Shown: piece after piece, positions 1 through 5,046 of the stretch
How positions within the stretch are numbered: position 1 is the first letter of the stretch
Layout of the letters: each line of letters begins with the position of its first letter
Assembly: GCA_016199685.1 (NCBI GenBank)
Contig: JACQGD010000015.1
Location: 1-5,046 of the forward strand
DNA length: 5,046 nucleotides
Reading direction: 5' to 3'
Source of the DNA: Candidatus Saccharimonadota bacterium
GTDB taxonomy: Bacteria > Patescibacteriota > Saccharimonadia > Saccharimonadales > Saccharimonadaceae
Notes under the pieces: model-generated
What the model saw: the letters and a program-made list of their open reading frames with translations, nothing else
The model's database searches: none
What the model was told of the DNA's origin: nothing
Position numbers and translations under genes: made by a program

Positions 1-198
1 ACCAGTACTAGCCGTAGCGTTATTTGTTCCTTCACCCGAAGTCTCGGCTGGAGAAGTTTGTGTTGTGTTACTATCGCTAACAGTTGTCCTTTCGCTATCT
101 TTCATATTGATAGCTATCACTACACCGGCTGCCGCCACGAGTAACACAATAACAATTATCGCTATAATTGACTTACTTGGTGTTTTTGGCGTGTCCAT
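1..198 (-). CDS. Membrane-anchored protein with Ser/Thr-rich linker, N-terminal part only
   Basis: This is the first 66 codons of a gene that continues beyond the left edge. I translated it by hand from the ATG at 198-196. Residues 1-9 are short and polar with two lysines. Residues 10-31 form one strongly hydrophobic helix (SIIAIIVIVLLVAAAG and on). After that comes a low-complexity stretch rich in Ser, Thr, Asn and Ala with scattered acidic residues (about 33-66). There is no AXA cleavage site or lipobox cysteine, so a signal anchor with the bulk of the protein outside the cell is more likely than a cleaved signal peptide. The start is well supported: AGGAG lies 5 bases upstream and a TATAAT box lies just before that. 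The linker suggests that a folded extracellular domain follows, but its identity is outside the window. It lies in the same direction as, and 58 bases after, the lamin-tail gene. Confidence 0.8.
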   Translation of the reverse strand, partial: MDTPKTPSKSIIAIIVIVLLVAAAGVVIAINMKDSERTTVSDSNTTQTSPAETSGEGTNNATASTG

Positions 199-203
199 TG
201 AAT

Positions 204-208
204 CTCCT
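204..208 (-). promoter_or_regulatory. Ribosome binding site of the left-edge partial gene
   Basis: AGGAG on the - strand lies 5 bases before the ATG at 198. It is the strongest Shine-Dalgarno match in the window and decides this start. Confidence 0.75.
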
Positions 209-219
209 ATCTTTTCTCT

Positions 220-248
220 ATTATACTAAATAGAGCAACTTAAGATAA
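220..248 (-). promoter_or_regulatory. Promoter of the left-edge partial gene
   Basis: A perfect -10 hexamer TATAAT (225 down to 220) has a weak -35 candidate TTATCT (248 down to 243) at a 17-base spacing. The predicted transcript start is near 213, which would give a leader of about 15 bases containing the AGGAG site. It sits in the 58-base gap after the lamin-tail gene, so the partial gene can probably be transcribed on its own. The -10 is convincing; the -35 is only a partial match. Confidence 0.55.
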
Positions 249-256
249 GCTTGATT

Positions 257-2110
257 CTATTTTGATACTTTTAAGTGAATGATCCTGCGAATCCACACAC
301 CGACTTCGCGTCGCCACTCCCAGCCAGCATACCCTAGCGCCATTGAACCGATTCCACCAACAGCCCACCAGCCAACAAACGCCTTAACCCCATCCTTCAC
401 TGGTTCAATCGCATATGCTGCAGCTGGAACTGATTTTGCTGCGAGGTTTCGACACCGGTTTGTCTCAGTATTACGCTCCTGTCCTTCTTTACATGGAGCA
501 AGCGTTGCACTCGCTGCAGAAATATTCCGACATCGGTTTGTTTCTTCACTCCTATATTGACCGTCCTTGCATGGAGTAATCGATATAGCGCTCACTACTT
601 TCTTGCATCTTCCAGTTTCTTGATTACGGTATTGATCACTGTCACACGTTGCAAGTACCATTGCATCGGATTCAATATTCCGACAGCGATTCGTCAACGG
701 ATTCCTGTATTTTCCAGCGGCACACTCTGCGGTCATCAGACCAGAAGATACTAAATCGATAGTGTCATCTTGATATGACGATACGTTAAGGGATCCGGGC
801 GTTGGATGGTCGGTATATTGCCATAATCCATCTATCTTTGCCCATGCCATGTCATCTGCTGCAGATGTGTATACAGTAGAATCGTCGATAATGAATCCGT
901 CAATTGTTTTGAGAAGCACACGACCGGAAGTATTCGTCAGTGTAAATCCAAGGTCACTATCTTTAAAGATTTTAAACTCACCCGGCCCTATCGCCATGTC
1001 GAAAGCGAATGTGAACGTTTTGTCAGAATTTACACCGGTTTGCACTATGTAGTTCTGTAGCCCTACACTCTCCGAGCTCGGATTATAAAGCTCGATGAAT
1101 TCATTTCCACTATCAGCTCCTTTTGGATTTGGAAATACTTCACTTATCTCAAGCGAAACAAGATCGAGCGCGCAGACGCCTGAGGAGTGAGAGATATAGC
1201 CTTCCGGAACGGTGTGTTGCGCACCGATAACATTCGGACATACGTCACGTTCGATACAATCACCAATACTGTCTTCTGCATAGTTATCGGGGACGTTTAT
1301 CTGCAGACCAGGGATATTTCGACAGCTATCCGACTGACAGTTGCCATTTTCATCAGTAAGGTATCCACTTGGTACTTGTCCTTGAAACTCAGGGATATTT
1401 GGACACACATCCGCCGGAGGTGGCTCGGCGCAGTTGCCGTCGTTATCAAAAATCATTCCAGTGGGGAGTACCTGTTGTGCACCTCCAATATTTGGACAAA
1501 TATCAGTGATCGTTTCATAGACTCCACTCGGAAAGAGTGATGGGACACTTATACTAAAATCAATCGACGAGTCGTCCGTATCTTGAAAAGTACCGTTGCC
1601 GATGCGCTGCAGCGTCTTGCCGTTTGCAGGCTCTGGCGCCCCAGCTTCTCCGGCAATAGTGCCCCAAGAAATACGATCGACTTCGCTATTACTCGCATCA
1701 AGAAGCCGGATTCTTCCGCCAGAACTTGCCATTCCTGTCTTATTTGAGAAGATTCCATCGCCTTGGCTACCTCCTATCGAATTCTTATAATCAAGTGAGA
1801 CAAGCATCGCAAACGACCTCGCCTTGAGCCATAATTTTGTAGCAGTGTCGTTTGGGCGAATGCAAATGAGGGACGATGTTGTTGCTCCACTTGCGGATGT
1901 ATAGGAGAGACACCAGTTCGTAATTTCGATATCAGTGTAAGAGTTATTATGAATTTGCACAAACTCTTGACCGGCAGACCCGGCAACAAGTCCGCCTAGC
2001 TGGACTTGGCTTATAACAATTGTCTGCGAGACCGCTTTTGCTTGATATGTACCTACGAGCGGCGTTGCAATCATAGCCACTATCAATAATATATTCTTTA
2101 AATACTGCAT
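257..2110 (-). CDS. Exported lamin-tail-domain protein with Cys-bracketed repeats and C-terminal membrane anchor
   Basis: This is a 617-residue surface protein of unknown function. Residues 1-26 are a signal peptide: Lys5, a hydrophobic core at 7-20, and the cleavage motif AKA at 24-26. A first lamin-tail-like domain spans about 27-195 (VISQVQLGG, then EFVQIHN). Four 23-residue Cys-bracketed repeats lie between 205 and 313. A second, more typical lamin-tail domain spans about 316-442 (ISEVFPNPKG, EFIELYNPS). Four 14-residue Cys-bracketed repeats follow between 463 and 553. A hydrophobic helix at about 577-597 is followed by an Arg/Lys-rich tail (RREVGVWIRRI), which should leave the C-terminus inside and everything else outside. 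Lamin-tail domains in bacteria are beta-sandwiches of exported proteins, often with nucleases or adhesion modules; no catalytic domain is visible here. An adhesin or structural surface role is inference. The start has no Shine-Dalgarno sequence, but the signal peptide fixes it well. Confidence 0.92.
   Translation of the reverse strand: MQYLKNILLIVAMIATPLVGTYQAKAVSQTIVISQVQLGGLVAGSAGQEFVQIHNNSYTDIEITNWCLSYTSASGATTSSLICIRPNDTATKLWLKARSFAMLVSLDYKNSIGGSQGDGIFSNKTGMASSGGRIRLLDASNSEVDRISWGTIAGEAGAPEPANGKTLQRIGNGTFQDTDDSSIDFSISVPSLFPSGVYETITDICPNIGGAQQVLPTGMIFDNDGNCAEPPPADVCPNIPEFQGQVPSGYLTDENGNCQSDSCRNIPGLQINVPDNYAEDSIGDCIERDVCPNVIGAQHTVPEGYISHSSGVCALDLVSLEISEVFPNPKGADSGNEFIELYNPSSESVGLQNYIVQTGVNSDKTFTFAFDMAIGPGEFKIFKDSDLGFTLTNTSGRVLLKTIDGFIIDDSTVYTSAADDMAWAKIDGLWQYTDHPTPGSLNVSSYQDDTIDLVSSGLMTAECAAGKYRNPLTNRCRNIESDAMVLATCDSDQYRNQETGRCKKVVSAISITPCKDGQYRSEETNRCRNISAASATLAPCKEGQERNTETNRCRNLAAKSVPAAAYAIEPVKDGVKAFVGWWAVGGIGSMALGYAGWEWRREVGVWIRRIIHLKVSK
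452..724 (-). repeat. Four C-terminal 14-residue Cys-bracketed protein repeats
   Basis: In the lamin-tail protein, four units begin at Cys463, 489, 514 and 540 and close at Cys476, 502, 527 and 553, always 13 residues apart, with a unit period of 25-26 residues. Shared positions are C1, G/D4, K/Q5, Y/E6, R7, N/S8, T11, N/G12, R13 and C14. A typical unit reads CKDGQYRSEETNRC. Hydrophobic or small-residue spacers (such as SAASATLAP) separate the units. Related DNA persists between the last two units: near-matching 17-base stretches at 450-466 and 528-544 lie 78 bases apart, which fits tandem duplication. The array ends about 24 residues before the membrane helix. Confidence 0.85.
1172..1498 (-). 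repeat. Four 23-residue CPN-type Cys-bracketed protein repeats
   Basis: In the lamin-tail protein, between its two lamin-tail domains, four units run Cys205-227, 236-258, 263-285 and 291-313. All are exactly 23 residues with no insertions. Position by position: C1, P/R2, N3, I/V4, Q8, V/L11, P12, G/N14, Y/M15, G21, C23. Units 1 and 2 end in DNDGNC and DENGNC. The C-P...Q...D-x-D-G...C layout recalls thrombospondin type 3 calcium-binding repeats, but the spacing differs and unit 4 lacks the acidic residues, so calcium binding is only a possibility. Linkers are 4-8 residues, one containing three consecutive prolines (230-232). Confidence 0.85.
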
Positions 2111-2118
2111 ATGCTTAA

Positions 2119-2124
2119 AATATA
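2119..2124 (-). promoter_or_regulatory. Possible -10 box directly before the lamin-tail gene
   Basis: TATATT (2124 down to 2119) ends 8 bases before the ATG at 2110. No recognisable -35 hexamer lies upstream, and the region is AT-rich, so chance occurrence is plausible. If used, transcription would begin within about two bases of the start codon, giving an essentially leaderless message, which fits the missing Shine-Dalgarno sequence. The alternative is read-through from yebC, whose stop is only 36 bases away. Confidence 0.3.
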
Positions 2125-2146
2125 CAGTACTAAAGTTTAAAAAATA

Positions 2147-2866
2147 TTAAATATCAGCTGTAATATTTGCATTTGTATGCACGTTCACAACATCATCGAG
2201 ATCATCAAGCGCATCGAGCACCTTAAAGATTTTCGTAGCCTGCTCACTATCGTCAATATCAATCGAATTTTTTGCAACGTACTGTAACTCTGCCTCTTTC
2301 ACTTCGAGGCCAGCTTCAATAATCGCCGTACGTACTTTTGCTAAGTCTTTTTGATCCGTATAGATGATCAATTCACCATCTTCTTCAACAGCATCCTCCG
2401 CACCTGCATCGAGTACAGTCAAAAGAGCATCTTCGCCAGTTGCCGCAACTCGAATCACGCCCTTACGGTCAAATTGAAACATAACACTGCCTGCATCGGC
2501 AACACGTCCACCGTTTTTAACAAGCGCATTGCGCACTTCCGGAAATGTACGGTTTTTATTGTCAGTCGCTGTCTCGACAATAATTCCAACACCCCCGGGA
2601 CCCATACCCTCGTAGGTTATCTCCTCGAGAACCGCCGCATTCTTATCGTTCACACGATCAATCGCGCGTTGTATGTTCGCGTTAGGCATATTCGCTTGCT
2701 TTGCTTTTTCAATTGCAAGTGCGAGCGTTGAGTTCATTGTTGGATCGCTGCCACTTCGAGCTGCAATTGCGATCTGATTACCGATACGTGTGAACACTGC
2801 ACCACGTTTTGCGTCTTTTGCACCTTTTTCGCGCTTAATCGTTGACCATTTGCTATGTCCTGACAT
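2147..2866 (-). CDS. yebC: YebC/TACO1-family translation or regulatory factor
   Basis: This is a 239-residue cytoplasmic protein of normal family length. It begins with the family signature MSGHSKWSTIKR and contains YEGMGPGGVGIIVE (85-98), TDNKNRT (101-107), GSVMFQFDRKG (126-136), DAGAEDAVEEDGE (153-165) and the C-terminal DDVVNVHTNANI. YebC proteins have been described as DNA-binding transcriptional regulators. The mitochondrial homologue TACO1 and more recent bacterial work point to a ribosome-associated role that relieves stalling, notably at proline runs. I chose the ATG at 2866: it matches the conserved N-terminus and has GGAG 9 bases upstream. An in-frame GTG at 2881 would add five residues (METEY), but it overlaps the ribosome binding site and has none of its own. 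The gene follows comEC after 68 bases and has its own promoter-like site. The family assignment is very secure; the molecular role is less so. Confidence 0.96.
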   Translation of the reverse strand: MSGHSKWSTIKREKGAKDAKRGAVFTRIGNQIAIAARSGSDPTMNSTLALAIEKAKQANMPNANIQRAIDRVNDKNAAVLEEITYEGMGPGGVGIIVETATDNKNRTFPEVRNALVKNGGRVADAGSVMFQFDRKGVIRVAATGEDALLTVLDAGAEDAVEEDGELIIYTDQKDLAKVRTAIIEAGLEVKEAELQYVAKNSIDIDDSEQATKIFKVLDALDDLDDVVNVHTNANITADI

Positions 2867-2875
2867 ATATTCAGT

Positions 2876-2879
2876 CTCC
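2876..2879 (-). promoter_or_regulatory. Ribosome binding site of yebC
   Basis: GGAG on the - strand lies 9 bases before the ATG at 2866. It overlaps the alternative GTG codon at 2881-2879, which argues against that upstream start. Confidence 0.65.
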
Positions 2880-2904
2880 ACTAGATTTATATCGTATTTA
2901 TTTC

Positions 2905-2913
2905 ATTATACCA
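2905..2913 (-). promoter_or_regulatory. Extended -10 promoter of yebC
   Basis: TGG followed by TATAAT (2913 down to 2905) is a perfect extended -10 element; no good -35 lies at 16-18 bases, as is common for extended -10 promoters. The predicted start is near 2898, leaving a leader of about 31 bases that includes the GGAG site. It lies between the comEC stop (2935) and yebC, so yebC can probably be expressed independently of comEC. Confidence 0.6.
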
Positions 2914-2934
2914 CTACAAAGGGTGCAAAACTGA

Positions 2935-4386
2935 TTATTCGACGATATTACTCTCTCGCAAATCGTACTTCGTTGCTCTCCAAAGCCAAACAATCAACAA
3001 AACGATACCAGCATACGCCACCCAGCTTACCCAATTCGCAATCTGAACTTCAGTCACCGCCCACGGTAGTTTCGACAGATACTCCGCAACTGCCACCATG
3101 TAGCTTAGCAATACGTTTGCAGGGGTACCGATAATTGCCGCCAAGCCCGGGGCGATGAGCGTCCCGACACCTGCAATAAATGTCAAAAGCATCGCAAGCG
3201 GCACAAATGGCAATATGAGAACATTTGCGAGTATCGCAACATTACTCACCTGTCCAAATGCCACAACAAGAATTGGCAATGTCATAATATGTGCACTCAT
3301 GGTCTCGCCTACAATTTGTCGGACAATACCCGGTTTATCCTCACCATAAAAATAGCGCTGAAGGAGTGGTGCCAGAATCATCACACCAGCAAAAGCAGCG
3401 AAGCTTAATTGCCATCCTAGGTCATTCCATGCAAAACTCGGATTGACTGCGACAGTAATCGCCGCCGCAAACGGCAACAAAACAAGTGGATGAAATTTTC
3501 GTCCATAATACCATGCCGCCAAACTCAATCCCGAAACGAGCCCGGCCCGAGCCATACTCGGACTCGCACCAGTAATCGCGACAAAAGACACAATCATTAC
3601 TGTCGCCGACAGGGCAGATAAGTATTTTGACACCGACACAAACAGCCTTCGCGCTAATCTTACGAGAATAGTTAAGTTGTACCCGCTCGCCACGACAATA
3701 TGCGTCAATCCTGCAATTTGTAACGCCTGATCTAATTCCACCGGGAGTGCTCGACGCTGTCCCACTAAAAAACCAATCCCAAGCGCAGCCTGCGGATTAG
3801 GAATAGCCAAGCGGATCGTGTCGGCAAACCAGTCACGCACCTGGCGTGCTACATCACCAGGTTCCGGACGCTGCACCTTAGAAATATTAGCTCGATACAT
3901 TGCACCAGCAAAGTTTCCAAATCCCGTTTGCAACACTCCCGACACCATCACACTATCACCGCGCTTTATATCAAACTTTGTTTGTGCACTAACCCAGATC
4001 TTCCCAGGTAACTCATGTCCATCAGCTTTTAGCCCACCAAGTCGAGCCACAACTTCTCCATTTTTGCCTATATCAATATCATCAGTTACCGTCCCACTCA
4101 CAGTTATCGAATGGTCATACAATTTTTTGTATATCGTAAGTGCATACTGATCAATCGAACCTCTCCACAACCCCATCATCATACCGGCAACCACCATAAA
4201 TGGGATAAGATAGCGATTCTTACGCCATACTACGACACCGATCATACCTACAGAGACAAAAAACCAGACAATACTCCCCCAGCCTAAAACCCACTGTGCC
4301 ATACAGACACCAATCACAAATGAAAGCGAAAAGATCGCGATTATCCACGACACATGAACTCGACTCATTACCATCCACCACTGCAT
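2935..4386 (-). CDS. comEC: ComEC/Rec2-family DNA uptake channel protein, lacking the metallo-beta-lactamase domain
   Basis: This is a 483-residue polytopic membrane protein that in the known family forms the channel carrying single-stranded DNA across the inner membrane during transformation. Two to three helices lie within residues 13-73. A soluble OB-like region spans about 91-172 (DUF4131-type). The competence domain spans about 200-470 and carries the family's landmarks: GLTHIVVASGYNLTIL (226-241, usually GxxHxxxxSGxH), GASPSMARAGLV (273-284), DLGWQLSFAAFAGV (322-335) and the FGQVSNVAILANVLILPF segment (377-394). Full-length family members are roughly 700-800 residues with a C-terminal metallo-beta-lactamase nuclease domain. 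Here the protein stops after the last helix (about 452-468) and a short charged tail with no HxHxDH motif. The only cysteine is Cys28, so the N-loop disulfide known from Bacillus subtilis cannot form. The ATG at 4386 is the first of three nearby (also residues 5 and 7) and lacks a clear Shine-Dalgarno sequence, so the start is uncertain by a few codons. Confidence 0.92.
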   Translation of the reverse strand: MQWWMVMSRVHVSWIIAIFSLSFVIGVCMAQWVLGWGSIVWFFVSVGMIGVVVWRKNRYLIPFMVVAGMMMGLWRGSIDQYALTIYKKLYDHSITVSGTVTDDIDIGKNGEVVARLGGLKADGHELPGKIWVSAQTKFDIKRGDSVMVSGVLQTGFGNFAGAMYRANISKVQRPEPGDVARQVRDWFADTIRLAIPNPQAALGIGFLVGQRRALPVELDQALQIAGLTHIVVASGYNLTILVRLARRLFVSVSKYLSALSATVMIVSFVAITGASPSMARAGLVSGLSLAAWYYGRKFHPLVLLPFAAAITVAVNPSFAWNDLGWQLSFAAFAGVMILAPLLQRYFYGEDKPGIVRQIVGETMSAHIMTLPILVVAFGQVSNVAILANVLILPFVPLAMLLTFIAGVGTLIAPGLAAIIGTPANVLLSYMVAVAEYLSKLPWAVTEVQIANWVSWVAYAGIVLLIVWLWRATKYDLRESNIVE

Positions 4387-4395
4387 TCTCTCAGC

Positions 4396-4424
4396 ATATT
4401 ATCAGCTTTTAAATCAATGGTAAA
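4396..4424 (-). promoter_or_regulatory. Putative comEC promoter
   Basis: TGA plus TAATAT (4404 down to 4396) is an extended -10-like element, with TTTACC (4424 down to 4419) at 17 bases as a four-of-six -35 match. The -10 ends 9 bases before the ATG at 4386, predicting a leader of about 3 bases. Each hexamer is imperfect, but the geometry is right. It overlaps the pgl promoter on the other strand. Confidence 0.4.
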
Positions 4425-4426
4425 AT
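4399..4426 (+). promoter_or_regulatory. Putative pgl promoter, leaderless geometry
   Basis: TGG followed by TAAAAT (4418-4426) is an extended -10 with one mismatch to the consensus hexamer; TTATCA (4399-4404) at 16 bases matches four of six -35 positions. The -10 ends 6 bases before the ATG at 4433, so the predicted transcript start falls on or next to the start codon. No Shine-Dalgarno sequence is present in the intervening bases. Confidence 0.5.
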
Positions 4427-4432
4427 AAATAG

Positions 4433-5046
4433 ATGAATACTCACACTTTCGATAGTCCAATTGCCGTTGCCGAAGAAGCAGCACGCTTAACTGTAGAGCT
4501 CCTTTCTGCTGCAATCACAAAAAAAGGATCCGCATCGTTCGTACTTGCGGGGGGCTCAACACCCAATCTTGCCTATGGCATACTCGCAGATCAGTACCTC
4601 GAAGCACTCGATTGGTCAAAGGTTACTTTTCTCATCGGTGATGAGCGCATAGGGCCACTCGACGGACCAGACAATAACTGGCAACTTATCGAAGAACTAT
4701 TCCTCCAGCACATTCCTAAAGTAACCTTTCTACGACCACACTCAAACCTGCGCGCCGAAGAAGCCGCAACTAGCTACCAGAAAGCCATTGAGGCACTTTC
4801 GGCGTACGACGTCACCTGGCTTGGCATGGGACCAGACGGTCACACACTTTCTCTCTTCCCCGGACATCCAGATTTTAGTTCAACCGAAACTCGACTTGTT
4901 GTTCCTATTCACAATTCACCGAAGCCGCCAGCTAGTCGGATTAGTTTGAGCTTGCACGCGCTAGCGGCAAGCAAAGCGACGATTATCTTAGCAACGGGCG
5001 AAAGCAAACGCGAAGCGGTCACAGATGCGCTTCAGCCGACCAGCAC
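4433..5046 (+). CDS. pgl: 6-phosphogluconolactonase, C-terminus cut by window edge
   Basis: This is the first 204 codons of a protein that is usually about 220-260 residues long. The enzyme hydrolyses 6-phospho-D-glucono-1,5-lactone to 6-phosphogluconate, the second step of the oxidative pentose phosphate pathway, in the cytoplasm. I translated it by hand and see the SOL/DevB-family motifs in order: LAGGSTPNLAY (38-48), IGDERIGP (68-75) followed by an Asn pair (81-82) where the family has its conserved Asn, LGMGPDGHTLSLFPG (130-144) and SPKPPASRISLSL (162-174). His137 matches the proposed catalytic base of the family. Leu139 replaces the Ala most common in DGHTASLFPG. It diverges from comEC across 46 bases and probably uses a leaderless or near-leaderless start. 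Glucosamine-6-phosphate deaminase is a related fold, but the DGHTxSLFPG and PKPP motifs favour the lactonase. Confidence 0.93.
   Translation, partial: MNTHTFDSPIAVAEEAARLTVELLSAAITKKGSASFVLAGGSTPNLAYGILADQYLEALDWSKVTFLIGDERIGPLDGPDNNWQLIEELFLQHIPKVTFLRPHSNLRAEEAATSYQKAIEALSAYDVTWLGMGPDGHTLSLFPGHPDFSSTETRLVVPIHNSPKPPASRISLSLHALAASKATIILATGESKREAVTDALQPTS

Noticed and set aside
452..724. Regular DNA periodicity that could suggest a CRISPR or other DNA repeat array
   Set aside because: The periodicity is of coding origin, in frame with Cys-bracketed protein repeats. There are no near-identical direct repeats with unrelated spacers.
1403..1421. Three consecutive prolines in the lamin-tail protein (residues 230-232) next to a yebC-family gene linked to proline stalling
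   Set aside because: A single PPP motif is common by chance and adjacency alone does not support a functional link.
1187..1540. 117-codon open frame on the + strand opposite the 23-residue repeat array
   Set aside because: It is a mirror of the repeated coding sequence on the - strand. Its apparent internal repetition comes from the real gene's repeats.
2126..2165. Possible terminator after yebC: AT-only inverted repeat (AAATAT and ATATTT) followed by a short T run on the - strand
   Set aside because: The stem has no G or C pairs, overlaps the stop codon and would be too unstable to count as an intrinsic terminator.
2351..2731. 126-codon open frame on the + strand inside yebC
   Set aside because: It is antisense to a secure conserved gene; the translation is Cys/Ile/Arg-rich with no recognisable domain and there is no ribosome binding site.
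2867..2881. In-frame GTG start five codons upstream of the yebC ATG
   Set aside because: It would add METEY before the conserved MSGHSKW start, has no ribosome binding site, and overlaps the GGAG that serves the downstream ATG.
2790..3134. 114-codon open frame on the + strand spanning the yebC start and the end of comEC
   Set aside because: It crosses two secure genes and their intergenic promoter on the opposite strand and has low-complexity Ser/Thr/Pro composition.
3818..4150. 110-codon open frame on the + strand inside comEC
   Set aside because: It is antisense to the conserved competence gene and has no domain or ribosome binding site.

Overview
The window holds five protein-coding genes packed with short gaps, and two of them run off the edges. 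It looks like a small, gene-dense bacterial genome of moderate GC. A Candidatus Saccharibacteria (TM7) or related Patescibacteria/CPR origin fits best. The reasons are a large lamin-tail-domain surface protein with repeated short Cys-bracketed units, a ComEC protein without its usual nuclease domain, and several starts with no Shine-Dalgarno sequence. This placement is inference from family knowledge, because no rRNA or ribosomal protein gene is present. The three complete genes end in TAA, TAA and TAG, and nothing suggests a recoded stop codon.

Layout, right to left. At the right edge on the + strand lies the start of pgl, 6-phosphogluconolactonase of the oxidative pentose phosphate pathway (from 4433, cut at 5046). 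It diverges from comEC (4386 to 2935, - strand), a polytopic DNA-uptake channel protein. The 46-base gap between them carries two face-to-face promoter-like sites that overlap each other. Next on the - strand is yebC (2866 to 2147), a YebC/TACO1-family factor with its own extended -10 site and a clear ribosome binding site. After a 36-base gap comes a 617-residue exported protein (2110 to 257) with a signal peptide, two lamin-tail domains, two families of four Cys-bracketed repeats and a C-terminal membrane anchor. At the left edge a promoter and a strong ribosome binding site precede the first 66 codons of a membrane-anchored protein with a Ser/Thr-rich linker (198 to 1).

How the genes fit together: four consecutive - strand genes make a co-directional run, but promoter-like sites before yebC and before the leftmost gene suggest several transcription units rather than one operon. 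Three of the encoded proteins act at the cell envelope (ComEC, the lamin-tail protein, the partial anchored protein) and two are cytoplasmic (YebC, Pgl). The most unusual item is the lamin-tail protein. It has 18 cysteines: two in the first lamin-tail domain and sixteen arranged as eight regularly spaced pairs. The other four encoded proteins together show a single cysteine in the part visible. No rRNA, tRNA, CRISPR array, insertion sequence or gap of 300 bases without a gene was found.
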